A DNA stretch of 64,000 nucleotides, from NCBI RefSeq assembly GCF_018398335.1, contig NZ_JAHBRX010000001.1, positions 2,232,001 through 2,296,000 on the forward strand, written 5' to 3'. Both the position numbers and the translations under genes were made by a program. Below the pieces are notes generated by a model, which was not told the DNA's origin, searched no databases, and saw nothing but the letters and a program-made list of their open reading frames with translations. Origin of the DNA: Chelatococcus sp. HY11 (lineage in GTDB: Bacteria; Pseudomonadota; Alphaproteobacteria; Rhizobiales; Beijerinckiaceae). Each line of letters begins with the position of its first letter. Within the stretch, counting starts at the first letter, position 1. Below, piece by piece: positions 15,931 through 24,554 of the stretch.

Positions 15931-17526
15931 ATGATGCCGACTGAACGCTCCCCCTTGCCCGCCGAAGTGCCTGAAGAAGGCCATACCGCCGCCCGTCGCG
16001 AGCCGACTGGGGACCGCTTCGATATCGACTATCTCAAGAAGGCCGCAAAAGACCTCAAGCGCGCCGCGCGTGGCGGCGATGCCCTCGCCCTTGCGCGGCT
16101 GGCGGCTGTCTGCGGTGACAGCGCCGAGCCCAAGCTGTCCAACTGTCTCCACGTCATTGCCGTCGAGGCGGGTTTCGCGAGCTGGCCACGTCTGCGTCAG
16201 GACGTGGAGATCCGTCAGGCGAGCCTCAAGCAATTGCGAAGCACGCTCGGATCCGCCCTCTATCACGGCCGTCTGCGGCAAGCCGCGCGCGTTCTCGCGG
16301 AGGCCCCTGGCCTTGCCGATACGTCTCTCGCGTTGCAGCTCGCGCTTTATGACGAAGCGCGGATCAATGCCAGGCTCGACGCGGATCCCGGCGCGCTGCT
16401 GGCTCCGCAAGAGGGGGTACGCGGCGGTGATCCGGTCTTCGATTGCCTGCCACGCCTCGTGACATCCCAATATTTCCGCCTGCGCCCAGACCTGCTCGAC
16501 GCGCAGATCCGGCTTGTCAGGCGGTTCATCGCGCTCGGCGCCGACCCCAACGCGCGCTACCACGAGCCCGATGAGAACACGCCCCTGCCGTTGCTCTATG
16601 GCGCGATGCGCATCGCCGGCAATCTCGCCGTCGCCGAAACCCTGCTGGAGGCCGGCGCGGACCCTAACGACAACGAATCCGCCTATCACGCCTGCGAGAT
16701 GGAGACGCTGGACGGACTCAAGCTGTTGATCCGCTACGGCGTGCGCTTCCCCGGCACCAATGCGCTTTTCCGCATGCTCGATTTCGACAATCTGGAGGGC
16801 GCCGCACTCATCCTCGCCCATGGCGGCGATCCCAATGAAGGCCTGCCGCATTCGGGCAACGCGCTGCACCATGCCATCCGCCGGGGACGGGACGCGCGCT
16901 TTCTCGATCTGCTCCTGCGCCATGGTGTTGACGCGACGGCCCGCGCCAACGGCCGTTCGGCCTATGCACTCGCGGCGGTCCACGGCAATCGCTCCATGAT
17001 GGACGGGCTGGCCGCACACGACCTCGCTGGCGACCTGAACATGGCGGAGCGCTTTCTTCTCGCCGTCCTGTCGGGCGATCGCCGCGAGGCGCTCGCGCGT
17101 TGGGCGGAAGAGCCGGATATCGTGTCGCGGTTGTCTCGGTCCGAGCAATGCATGCATGTGGAGCTCGCGCGGCAACGCGGCCGTCTCGATGTGCTGCGCC
17201 TGATGGATGACGTCGGGTTCGATCCGCGAGCCGTGGACCGGGAAGGCATCACCCCACTGCAATCCGCCGCCTGGTATGGCTTCAGCGACTATGTCGCCTT
17301 CTATCTCGAACGACCGCACGACCTCACGCACCGCAATGCTTATGGGGGTACGGCGCTGGACACGACGCTGCATGGCGCCAAGAACTGCCCGCAGCGACCG
17401 CGTGGCGATTATGCGGAGACCGTGCGCCTGCTGCTCTCGGCGGGCGCTCGGCTCGACCCGAAACAACCCTTCTCCGCGATGGATGACGACGTCATCGAAG
17501 CCTTCGAGGACCAGATGGAGGCGTAA
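15931..17526 (+). CDS. Ankyrin-repeat protein
   Basis: A 531-residue protein with no signal peptide or membrane segment. Residues about 1-45 are low complexity; 45-110 are helical and basic (KKAAKDLKRAARGG). From about 170 on there are ankyrin-like units: ALGADPN near 205, L-L-E-A-G-A-D-P-N-D-N near 248, LILAHGGDPNEG near 300, L-L-L-R-H-G-V-D near 335, G-I-T-P-L-Q-S-A-A-W-Y-G near 440 and L-L-S-A-G-A-R-L-D near 505. Such proteins mediate protein-protein contacts. The frame opens upstream at a TTG (15850), but the ATG at 15931 has GGAGA 5 nt before it. Partner and role are unknown; the gene looks monocistronic. Confidence 0.85.
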   Translation: MMPTERSPLPAEVPEEGHTAARREPTGDRFDIDYLKKAAKDLKRAARGGDALALARLAAVCGDSAEPKLSNCLHVIAVEAGFASWPRLRQDVEIRQASLKQLRSTLGSALYHGRLRQAARVLAEAPGLADTSLALQLALYDEARINARLDADPGALLAPQEGVRGGDPVFDCLPRLVTSQYFRLRPDLLDAQIRLVRRFIALGADPNARYHEPDENTPLPLLYGAMRIAGNLAVAETLLEAGADPNDNESAYHACEMETLDGLKLLIRYGVRFPGTNALFRMLDFDNLEGAALILAHGGDPNEGLPHSGNALHHAIRRGRDARFLDLLLRHGVDATARANGRSAYALAAVHGNRSMMDGLAAHDLAGDLNMAERFLLAVLSGDRREALARWAEEPDIVSRLSRSEQCMHVELARQRGRLDVLRLMDDVGFDPRAVDREGITPLQSAAWYGFSDYVAFYLERPHDLTHRNAYGGTALDTTLHGAKNCPQRPRGDYAETVRLLLSAGARLDPKQPFSAMDDDVIEAFEDQMEA

Positions 17527-17542
17527 GGCCCGCGCCGCGCGG

Positions 17543-17646
17543 ATCCCTCTCCCATCGGGAGAGGGTTGGGGTGAGGGGGACACCATCTCCGGCCAGCGTC
17601 CCCTCACCCGCGCCTGCGGCGCGACCTCTCCCCATCGGGAGAGGTT
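17543..17646. repeat. Composite paired-hairpin intergenic repeat, variant
   Basis: The left arm CCCTCTCCCATCGGGAGAGGG plus TTGGGGTGAGGGGAC pairs with a right arm containing GTCCCCTCACCC, the hairpin GCGCC-tgc-GGCGC and CTCTCCCCATCGGGAGAG. It shows the same two-hairpin arm design as the elements at 15194 and 33026, but with a different sequence type and a short centre of about 17 nt. Confidence 0.8.
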
Positions 17647-17703
17647 AGGCGCGGCGATCGTTTCGTACCCTGACCCTGCTCAGAGTACGGACGCATGAGA
17701 AGG

Positions 17704-18543
17704 CTATTTCGGCACACCGTTGATGACGAACAACGCCTTGATGAATTGGTCGGGTGGAAAGCTCCCGAAGCTCCGCGCGTAGATCTTCTTGACGCGGTCG
17801 GTGCGGTAAAGCTCAGCCAACGTGGCATCGGCGAGCAAGCGCAACTTGTCGTCTCCGCGCGGAAGGGCGAGAGCGTAGGTCTCGAAGGTGAAATACTGGT
17901 CGGAAAGCTTCAACCCAGCGGGGTTCCTGCTGTTCAGCAGATGGTAGTTCAGGATACCACGGTCGGCGAAATAGGCGTCGATCTTGCCCTCTGTCAGTTG
18001 GCGCACGCCGGAGGGATGATCGGTCATCGGCACGATCTCGGCCTCGATCCCCAATTGCGCCAGGGTCGTGCGCAAGGTCTCCTCAGTCGTCGTGCCTTGC
18101 AGCGCGCCGATCTTCTTGCCGCGCAGGTCTTCCAGGCGATGCACGTCGTTGACCCGATGAAGAACTCCGGCGCCATCGATGAAAGTCGGCAGTGAGAAGT
18201 CAACGACAGCCCGGCGCGACATGGTCATCGACGTCGGATCACACAGAATATCGATCTTGCCGTCGCGGAGCGCCTCAAAGCGCGTCCTCGACGTCACTTC
18301 GATATAGTCGATCTTAAGTGAAGGGATGTTCTGGGCGTTCTTTACGCCGGTCGCGACTTCCCGGCAGAGATCAACGATATAGCCTGACGGATCGCCGTTC
18401 GCAGCCCGATAGGAATAGGGTGGCGCATCAGCGCGGAAGCCCAGTCGCAGCGAGCCGGTCTCGCGTACTCTTTCCAACGTATCCGCCGCGAAGGCCGCGG
18501 ATGACATCGCCATGGACAATACGGCGATCAAAAGCGCTCGCAT
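17704..18543 (-). CDS. Polar amino-acid-type ABC transporter solute-binding protein (SBP_bac_3)
   Basis: A periplasmic binding protein of 279 residues with a clear signal peptide (cleavage after A-F-A near residue 19). Family features are L-R-L-G-F-R-A-D-A-P-P-Y-S-Y (about 32-45), G-Y-I-V-D-L-C-R-E and I-D-I-L-C-D-P-T-S-M-T. Related proteins bind glutamate, aspartate or other polar amino acids. The ATG is preceded by GAGGGGG. No permease or ATPase gene is adjacent, so it is an orphan that must work with a transporter elsewhere or act as a sensor-type binding protein. Confidence 0.9.
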   Translation of the reverse strand: MRALLIAVLSMAMSSAAFAADTLERVRETGSLRLGFRADAPPYSYRAANGDPSGYIVDLCREVATGVKNAQNIPSLKIDYIEVTSRTRFEALRDGKIDILCDPTSMTMSRRAVVDFSLPTFIDGAGVLHRVNDVHRLEDLRGKKIGALQGTTTEETLRTTLAQLGIEAEIVPMTDHPSGVRQLTEGKIDAYFADRGILNYHLLNSRNPAGLKLSDQYFTFETYALALPRGDDKLRLLADATLAELYRTDRVKKIYARSFGSFPPDQFIKALFVINGVPK

Positions 18544-18707
18544 GTCTTACCCCCTCTTTCGTCACGGGGGCGCACGATAAGCTAGTTTTATGCTGAGCGT
18601 AACTCAGAGAAATTCCATCAGCGCATGGCTTCAATGATCACGATACCCTGCGACGTGGCCGTCCCGGAAAGAACGCATAACTCCAGCTTCCCGGGGACGG
18701 CAGTTGC

Positions 18708-19769
18708 TCACGCCGCGAACAGCGTCAGATCCTGGGCCTTGACGTTGAGATCAACGGACTTGCCGACTTCCAGGCCGGCGAGCTCGCGACCATGGCGTTC
18801 GACGAGCATGGTGCGGTCGCCGTCGCGCAACTTTACGAAAATATGCGCGGACGATCCCTGATAGGAGATCGTCTCGATCGTTCCGAGCCCGGCTTCCACC
18901 GCCGCGGGATGGATGGCGACGCATTCAGGGCGAACCATGACGGTCACGGGCTTGCCCTTGTCAAAGGCCTGGCCTTCCGCCGGCAGCACCGTGACGCCCA
19001 GGCCATGGCGAAGCGTGACGACATTGCCGTCGCGCGCCTCGACGGTCGCGGGCAGGAAGTTCGCACTGCCGATGAAGTCGGCGACGAATCGCGTCTTCGG
19101 CCGCTCGTAGATGTCGACCGCCGCGCCGATCTGCTCCACCGCGCCGCCGTTCATGACGGCGATGCGATCCGCGATGGCCATCGCCTCGTTCTGGTCGTGG
19201 GTCACGAAGATCGATGTCAGGCCGAGCTCGCGCTGGATGCGGCGCAGTTCCAGGCCCGTCGATTCACGCAGCTTGGCGTCGAGGTTGGAAAACGGCTCGT
19301 CGAGAAGCAGGATCGACGGGTTGATGACCAGCGCGCGGGCCACCGCGACACGCTGCTGCTGCCCGCCGGAGAGCTGACGCGGCAGGCGATCGGCAAGTCC
19401 AGTCAGCTGCATGGTCGCGATCATCCGGGCCACGCGCTGCTCCCTGTCGGCCGCCGGCACACCGCGACGGCGCAGCCCAAAGGCTATGTTCTCGGCAACC
19501 GTCATATGCGGAAAAAGCGCATAGTTCTGGAAGACGAGACCCGTATCACGCTTGTGCGGCGGCAGTCCCGTGAGATCCCGGCCACGCACCACGATGCGCC
19601 CCGCCGATGGCTTGATAAAGCCCGCGACCATCCGCAGCGTCGTGGTCTTGCCGCAGCCGGAAGGCCCCAGAAGCGCGACCATCTCGCCCTTCTCGATGGT
19701 GACGCTGAAGTCGCGCACCGCATGGGAGTTGCCGTAGACCTTGGCGAGGTTGTCGATAACGATTTCCAT
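18708..19769 (-). CDS. ABC transporter ATP-binding protein, PotA type (system 1)
   Basis: Cytoplasmic ATPase of a spermidine/putrescine-type importer, 353 residues. Motifs are Walker [10 protein letters not shown] (about 34-42), VFQNYALFPHM (about 81-91), signature LSGGQQQR (about 135-142), Walker B LLLDEPFSNLDAK and the H-loop in FVTHDQNEA. The C-terminal 120 residues are a TOBE domain (R-P-E-C-V-A-I-H). It lies 3 bp after the PotC-type permease stop, last in the minus-strand operon 23599-18708. The system-2 ATPase at 29017 is its counterpart. Confidence 0.94.
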   Translation of the reverse strand: MEIVIDNLAKVYGNSHAVRDFSVTIEKGEMVALLGPSGCGKTTTLRMVAGFIKPSAGRIVVRGRDLTGLPPHKRDTGLVFQNYALFPHMTVAENIAFGLRRRGVPAADREQRVARMIATMQLTGLADRLPRQLSGGQQQRVAVARALVINPSILLLDEPFSNLDAKLRESTGLELRRIQRELGLTSIFVTHDQNEAMAIADRIAVMNGGAVEQIGAAVDIYERPKTRFVADFIGSANFLPATVEARDGNVVTLRHGLGVTVLPAEGQAFDKGKPVTVMVRPECVAIHPAAVEAGLGTIETISYQGSSAHIFVKLRDGDRTMLVERHGRELAGLEVGKSVDLNVKAQDLTLFAA

Positions 19770-19772
19770 GGG

Positions 19773-20564
19773 TTAATCCCTGACGGCGCCGAAGATGTGA
19801 TAGATGACCATCAGCGCCATGGTCAGCAGAACAAGCAGCCCCGACACTGCCGCGACCGATGGATCGAAGCCGAGCTGCACGGCCGAGTAGATCGTGACAG
19901 GCAATGTCGGCGCGGACGGCTCGGCGAGAAACAGCGCCAGCACGACTTCATCGAAGGACGTGATGAAGGCCATGACCGCGCCGGCGATGATGGCCGGACG
20001 CACGACCGGAAGGAGCACCATCAGGAAGCTCTGCAGGGGTGTCGCGCCGAGGTTCTGGGCCGCTTCCTCCAAGGTCCGGTCGAACCGCTGGAAGACCGGC
20101 AGGCTAACGCGGATGACATAGGGCGTGCAGACGATCACATGCGAGGCGACGAGCCGCGCGGTGCCCGTCAACAGGCCGGTCCGGGAGAAGAAGATCGACA
20201 ATCCCACCGCCAGAACCAATGTCGGCAGGATCAGCGGCGACAGGAACAGGGCCTCGATGAACTTGCGCCCGCGAAATTCATAGCGCGTGAGGCCGTGCGC
20301 CGCGAGGATCCCGATGACCGTCGAGACGATGGCGGTGATCGTCGCGACCTTAAGGCTGGTAAAGAAGCTGCCGACATAGCGCATATCGCCAACGGCCGCC
20401 TGATACCACTTCAGCGTCAATCCTTGCGGCGGGAAGGAGAGATAGCCCGTGCTGCCGAGCGGCGCGACGACGATGACGAGGATCGGCAGCAGGAGATAGC
20501 AGAACGCGATGATGGTCAGCGTCAGGAGAAGCGCCCCGAAGGGCGATTTCAGATCGATCGTCAT
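19773..20564 (-). CDS. ABC transporter permease, PotC type (system 1)
   Basis: A 263-residue inner-membrane permease with six predicted helices. The EAA loop reads L-E-E-A-A-Q-N-L-G-A-T-P (about 160-171), typical for PotC. The start M-T-I-D-L-K-S at 20564 overlaps, by ATGA, the stop codon of a short duplicated copy of the preceding permease's 3-prime end (see 20562-20638). That copy keeps the coupling arrangement that the intact PotB-type gene has lost. It partners the permease at 20635-21534. Confidence 0.93.
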   Translation of the reverse strand: MTIDLKSPFGALLLTLTIIAFCYLLLPILVIVVAPLGSTGYLSFPPQGLTLKWYQAAVGDMRYVGSFFTSLKVATITAIVSTVIGILAAHGLTRYEFRGRKFIEALFLSPLILPTLVLAVGLSIFFSRTGLLTGTARLVASHVIVCTPYVIRVSLPVFQRFDRTLEEAAQNLGATPLQSFLMVLLPVVRPAIIAGAVMAFITSFDEVVLALFLAEPSAPTLPVTIYSAVQLGFDPSVAAVSGLLVLLTMALMVIYHIFGAVRD

Positions 20565-20638
20565 GACCGCGCCTCCATCTGCTCATGCCCCTCCAGAATC
20601 CGGCCATAGACCAGCGCCAGCACCAGATCGACGGTCAT
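20562..20638. repeat. 74-bp tandem duplication at the permease gene junction
   Basis: The segment between the two permease genes is an imperfect copy of the last ~70 bp of the PotB-type gene (20635-20705). It encodes a 25-codon frame that starts ATG at 20638, reads M-T-V-D-L then L-V-L-A-L-V-Y-G-R-I-L-E-G, and ends TGA overlapping the PotC-type ATG. It starts like the PotC-type protein and ends like the PotB-type protein, as expected from one unequal tandem duplication spanning the gene border. Confidence 0.85.
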
Positions 20639-21534
20639 GACCGCGCCTCCGTCTGTCCACGCCCTTCCAGAACCCGGCCATAGACGAGCGCCAGCACCAG
20701 CACGAAAACGAGCAGGATGGACGACAGCGCCGCGGCGAAGGGCCAGTTCAGAAGCTCGATGGTCTGCTCATAGATCGCCGTCGACATCACATGCGCGCGC
20801 GCGCCGCCGACGAGGCTCGGCGTGGCGAAGGTGCTGATGGCGAGCGAGAAGACGAGAAGCGATCCCGCCAGGATGCCGCCGCGCGCCAGGCGGAAGGTCA
20901 CCAGCCAGAGCGCAAGCGAGGGCCGCGCGCCAAGGCTCATGGCCGCAAGCTCAAGGTCGCGATCGATGGAGCGGAACACGCCATAGAGTGTCAGCACCAT
21001 TAGCGGCAGCAGGACCTGCGCCAGGGCGATGACGACGCCGCTCATGGTGTACATGAGCTGGAACGGCGGCGAGGCGAGCCCAAGCGCCACGACCAGCTTG
21101 CTGATGAGGCCATCCCTGAAGAACAACACCATCCAGCCGAAGGAACGCACGACCGCGCTCACCAGCAGCGGGAAGGTGGTGATGACGAGCAGAAAGCCCG
21201 CCCAGCGGGATTGCATCCGCGCCAGAAGATAAGCGACCGGCAGACCGAGAACGAGTGTAATGACAGTCGTTATCACGCCGAGAAACAGCGTGCGGCCCAG
21301 CAGCTCCCAGTAATAGCTGTCACCGAGAAAACGTTGATAATGCGCAATCGACCACTGGTTGCCATCGACGAAACTCGTCGCCAGCAGCGAGAGCTGCGGC
21401 CAGATGAACAGGATGGCGTAAATGATGAAGCACGGCGCGAAGAGAAGCACGGGCACGTAAGGGATAAGGCGCGGCGACGAAGCCGCCGCGCCATGCGTGC
21501 CCGGCGCGTCGAGGACCGGGCGCGCCGCGGTCAC
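20635..21534 (-). CDS. ABC transporter permease, PotB type (system 1)
   Basis: An inner-membrane permease of about 299 residues with six helices and the EAA loop L-E-L-A-A-M-S-L-G-A-R-P in its second half. The start is uncertain. The GTG at 21534 overlaps the binding-protein stop codon as GTGA, the usual coupling in this region; a TTG at 21555 is the alternative. The C-terminus L-V-Y-G-R-V-L-E-G-R-G is repeated just downstream in the tandem duplication. Together with the PotC-type protein it forms the membrane channel of system 1. Confidence 0.9.
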   Translation of the reverse strand: MTAARPVLDAPGTHGAAASSPRLIPYVPVLLFAPCFIIYAILFIWPQLSLLATSFVDGNQWSIAHYQRFLGDSYYWELLGRTLFLGVITTVITLVLGLPVAYLLARMQSRWAGFLLVITTFPLLVSAVVRSFGWMVLFFRDGLISKLVVALGLASPPFQLMYTMSGVVIALAQVLLPLMVLTLYGVFRSIDRDLELAAMSLGARPSLALWLVTFRLARGGILAGSLLVFSLAISTFATPSLVGGARAHVMSTAIYEQTIELLNWPFAAALSSILLVFVLVLALVYGRVLEGRGQTEARS

Positions 21535-22574
21535 CGGGCGATCTCGCGGTTCCAACGCTCCGTCCAGGCGGCGCGATTGGCGTTGATCTTCGCACGGTCG
21601 AGCTGCGCGAGCTGCTTGACGTCGGGAACCTCTTTAGCGAGTTCCGGCGGCAGCTTCGTGTTGACGTTGGAGGCCGTCCAGCGCATGCCCTCGGCGATGG
21701 CGATCTGTGCTTCCGGCTTCAGGAGATAGTCGATGGCGCCGTTGGCGACGTCGGCATTCTTGGCGCCCTTGGCGATGCAAGAGGTGATCGGGACGGCCGG
21801 GCTGCCCTCCTGCGGAGCCGCGAAAGCAACCGGAAGGCCGCTCTGGGCCGTCTTGAAGGCATTGCCGGTGTCATAGGGTATGATCCAGATATCGCCCTGG
21901 CCGAAGAGGCCCGGGAGATCGGACGCCGCCTTGAAGATCGTCTCGTTCTTCAGCTTCGCCATGGCCTCGAAGCCCGGATCGATATTGTCCTCGCCACCGC
22001 CGAAGGTCCGCGCGAGCATCACGAGGAAGTCCATGCCGAAGCCGTTGGTGATGGCGGGGAAAGCGATGTGCCCCTTGTATTCCGGCTTGAAGAAGTCCTT
22101 GTAGCTGGTCGGCGGCGTCGGGATCTTGTCCTTGTTGTAGACGATGCCCTCGGCGATCACGGCCCAGGTCACCCAGTGCCCGTCGGGATCCTTGAGGCCA
22201 TCCGGCACATTGGCGAGGTTCGGGACCGACTTCAGCGGTTCGGTCAGCCCCTCGCTCTTGGCCTGGGCCTCCTGCCCGCCCGAGAACTGGTACATGTCGA
22301 TCTGTGGGTTTCCGGCCTCGGCCTTCATGCGCGCGAGCGCCGCGGCGGACTGCATCGGGACCTGGGTGCTCTTGGCGCCCGAGGCCGCATCGAAAGGATC
22401 GAAAGCCGCCTTCTGGATGATGTCCATCGTCGAGCCGCCAAAGCCCGACGACAGAAGCTGGCGTCCTTTGAAGCCTCCGTCCTGCGCCTGCGCGAAGGAC
22501 GGCAGCAGCGAGCCGGCGCCGACAGCGGCGAGCGCCGCCATGAACGCGCGACGGTCCAATTGATCCATACTCAT
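21531..22574 (-). CDS. PotD-type ABC transporter solute-binding protein (system 1)
   Basis: A 347-residue periplasmic protein. The N-terminus D-R-R-A-F-M followed by a hydrophobic stretch and S-F-A-Q-A (cleavage near 31) looks like a Tat-type signal. Family features include Y-Q-F-S-G-G-Q-E, G-I-V-Y-N-K-D-K-I, F-F-K-P-E-Y-K-G-H-I and the terminal A-N-R-A-A-W-T-E-R-W. The ATG at 22574 has AGGGG 6 nt upstream; the longer open frame is not supported. It shares F-S-G-G-Q-E, E-Y-K-x-H-I and the C-terminal motif with the system-2 protein at 26251, so the two bind related ligands. Polyamine or an amino-acid derivative is likely but not proven. Confidence 0.92.
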   Translation of the reverse strand: MSMDQLDRRAFMAALAAVGAGSLLPSFAQAQDGGFKGRQLLSSGFGGSTMDIIQKAAFDPFDAASGAKSTQVPMQSAAALARMKAEAGNPQIDMYQFSGGQEAQAKSEGLTEPLKSVPNLANVPDGLKDPDGHWVTWAVIAEGIVYNKDKIPTPPTSYKDFFKPEYKGHIAFPAITNGFGMDFLVMLARTFGGGEDNIDPGFEAMAKLKNETIFKAASDLPGLFGQGDIWIIPYDTGNAFKTAQSGLPVAFAAPQEGSPAVPITSCIAKGAKNADVANGAIDYLLKPEAQIAIAEGMRWTASNVNTKLPPELAKEVPDVKQLAQLDRAKINANRAAWTERWNREIAR

Positions 22575-22627
22575 TGCAAACCCCTGTGTTTTTCTATGTT
22601 GGATATCCCGGACACCATTCTTGGCCC

Positions 22628-23599
22628 TCAGGCCTCGCGCGTCCCGACGAGTTCGAAGACCTGGTCGCCGTTGTAGATCGGCATGTGCGGACGGCGGATG
22701 GAGCCAACCCAGGCCCGCTCGATCGGGCAATGCACCGCCTGAACCACGTCACCATAGAGGTCCACAATATCGGCGATATGCTGGCCGCGCACGACATCGT
22801 CGCCGGGCGCCACGAATGGCAGGAACAATCCGCCGCGGGTCGCCTTCATGTGGATGGCGTCAGCACCGAGCCGATAGCGATCGAGCTTCGGCGGCTCGCC
22901 CGGCAGCATCTTCATTTCCTTCAGGACACCAAAGATCGCCTGGGTCAGGCGGGCGATGTCCTCTTCCGTCACACGGGCGCCGCCGCCGCTCTCGACGATG
23001 AGCGCCGGCTTGCCGCGCTTGGTATAGGCAGCGAAATGCGCGCCCGCGAGCGAGGGCTCCAGCGAGTTCCAAACGTTGGGCGTACCCGTCGCATAGGCGA
23101 GCCGTTCAGAAGCCGCGCCCTGCGGAGAACCGTCATTGTGGAACAGAGTGTAGTGGCAGGTGATGGTGAGATCACCACCAGAATGCAGATCAAGCATCGC
23201 GTCGCCCGTGGCGAGCGAAACCTCGAGAAGCTTGTGGGCGAGCTGGTAGCTGTAATGCCCTTCCGCGTCACCGGGAAACACGCGGTTGAGATTATAACCG
23301 TCCTGGGGGGTGAGACGGTTATAGCCACGGAAGCCGAGCGGATTGGCGAGCATCAGGCACGCGACCGTGCCCTTGAGCTGGCTGAGATCAATGGTCTTCA
23401 AAAAACGTTGGATAGCGAGCGGACCCACAACCTCCGGACCGTGGATGCAGGCCTGCAGCCACAATACCGGCCCGGACTCGGCGCCAGATGCGATGACAAC
23501 AGGCGAACGGATCGCGCCATCGGGATACTCACCCAGGTCCAGATGCCCACGCGTGATCTTGCCACGCTCGCCAATTGCTGTACCGACCACCGTGCTCAT
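22628..23599 (-). CDS. Succinylglutamate desuccinylase / aspartoacylase family deacylase (second copy)
   Basis: A zinc amidohydrolase of 323 residues. Ligands are visible as His53 and Glu56 (ACIHGPEVVG) and His139 (DLHSGGD), with Glu203 in V-E-S-G-G-G as probable catalytic residue. The C-terminal domain, about 250-320, is the beta-rich lid seen in DoeB/AstE relatives. It is the first gene of the minus-strand operon that continues with the PotD, PotB, PotC and PotA-type genes, so it probably deacylates the imported compound. It is divergent from the IclR gene, with inverted repeats in the shared promoter region. Only distantly similar to the enzyme at 7669. Confidence 0.87.
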   Translation of the reverse strand: MSTVVGTAIGERGKITRGHLDLGEYPDGAIRSPVVIASGAESGPVLWLQACIHGPEVVGPLAIQRFLKTIDLSQLKGTVACLMLANPLGFRGYNRLTPQDGYNLNRVFPGDAEGHYSYQLAHKLLEVSLATGDAMLDLHSGGDLTITCHYTLFHNDGSPQGAASERLAYATGTPNVWNSLEPSLAGAHFAAYTKRGKPALIVESGGGARVTEEDIARLTQAIFGVLKEMKMLPGEPPKLDRYRLGADAIHMKATRGGLFLPFVAPGDDVVRGQHIADIVDLYGDVVQAVHCPIERAWVGSIRRPHMPIYNGDQVFELVGTREA

Positions 23600-23740
23600 G
23601 CTGACCTGCTCACCTGAAAAAAGGAAATCACCTGATCATGCCGTTATTTCACGAGGCCCAGTGCGGACGGTCGCCAGGCTGTTGGGACGCACGTCCCATC
23701 GACACCGCCAACTCTCCTCGATTGACGATCTATCAAAACG

Positions 23741-23784
23741 CGATGTATCACATGTGTCAACATCGTTCGCCTGAATGGAACGAT
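23741..23784. promoter_or_regulatory. Two inverted repeats between the deacylase operon and the IclR gene
   Basis: CGATGT (23741-23746) pairs with ACATCG (23760-23765). ATCGTTC (23762-23768) pairs perfectly with GAACGAT (23778-23784) across 9 nt. The second repeat contains an ATG (23775) in its spacer. These are good candidates for the operator of the adjacent IclR protein controlling both directions. Confidence 0.45.
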
Positions 23785-23789
23785 CAGCC

Positions 23790-24554
23790 ATGAGCTCGCT
23801 TGAGAACGGTCTGAAAATCTTGTCACTCATCACTGAGGATCGCACCGTCCTGCGCGTCAGCGAAGTCTGCCGTGAGCTCGATATCCCTAAGGCGTCGGTA
23901 TCCCGTCTCCTGCGGACACTGGCGGATTTTCATCTGCTCGAACGGGACGAACGCGACAGCAGCTATGTGGCCGGCGGTCTCACGCTCGATCTCGCGCGCG
24001 CCTATCTGGCGCGGCACGGCCTCATGGACCTTGTCGAGGAAGCCGTCGTTGCCCTCGTCGAGGAATTCGGCTTCACCGGCCACGCCGGCATCGTGGTCGG
24101 CGACGAGCGCGTCCTGCTGGTCGCGCGCCAAGGGTCTTTTCCGCTCCAGCACATCGCAGGGGTGTCGGAGCGCCGCCCGGCCTTCCAGTCGATCATCGGT
24201 CGCGCGATCCTGGCGCGCGCTCCCGACGCCGACATCCTGGCGCAGCTGCAGTATCAGACCGCCGATGAAGTGCGCCACGGGTTCAGCGGGCACCAGATAC
24301 TCGCAGAAGTCAGCGAGATCCGGCGCACGCGCATATCGCATTCAATGAGCCTGAGGACCCCCGGCATCGGCTCGATAGGAGCGGCGGTTGCCGATCCCGG
24401 CCGTGGGGAGATCATGGGCTTTTGTCTGTCTTTCCCATCAGCCGCCACCGACGAAGCACTCCGCAAGCGTATGGCCGAGACCATTTACCGCCATGCGAGC
24501 GCCATCGGGACAAAGCTGCGCGACCCGCACTGGACGAGTGACCCGCCGCCATGA
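23790..24554 (+). CDS. IclR-family transcriptional regulator (hub of the Pot-type systems)
   Basis: A 254-residue regulator. The winged HTH is at about residues 3-65 (S-L-E-N-G-L-K-I-L-S-L-I, then L-D-I-P-K-A-S-V-S-R-L-L-R-T-L), followed by the IclR effector domain. An in-frame ATG at 23775 would add five residues but lies inside a perfect inverted repeat, and relatives begin directly with x-S-L-E-N-G, so 23790 is preferred. Its last bases overlap the LysR gene as ATGA, so two regulators of different families are made from one message. It probably controls the divergent deacylase-PotDBCA operon. Confidence 0.9.
   Translation: MSSLENGLKILSLITEDRTVLRVSEVCRELDIPKASVSRLLRTLADFHLLERDERDSSYVAGGLTLDLARAYLARHGLMDLVEEAVVALVEEFGFTGHAGIVVGDERVLLVARQGSFPLQHIAGVSERRPAFQSIIGRAILARAPDADILAQLQYQTADEVRHGFSGHQILAEVSEIRRTRISHSMSLRTPGIGSIGAAVADPGRGEIMGFCLSFPSAATDEALRKRMAETIYRHASAIGTKLRDPHWTSDPPP

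Noticed and set aside
15856-17607. 583-codon open frame antisense to the ankyrin-repeat gene
   Set aside because: It mirrors the real gene in a high-GC sequence; its translation is low in hydrophobic cores, rich in R/G/H/Q, has no domain pattern and no ribosome site. The ankyrin frame has clear repeats.
17541-17650. Rho-independent terminator for the ankyrin gene
   Set aside because: The hairpins are part of a repeated paired element and lack U-runs; they may still end transcription but are better described as a repeat.
18792-20609. 605-codon plus-strand frame across the Pot-type system 1 genes
   Set aside because: It is antisense to three well-supported ABC genes and its product is a compositional shadow (R/D/H/Q-rich, no fold-like pattern).
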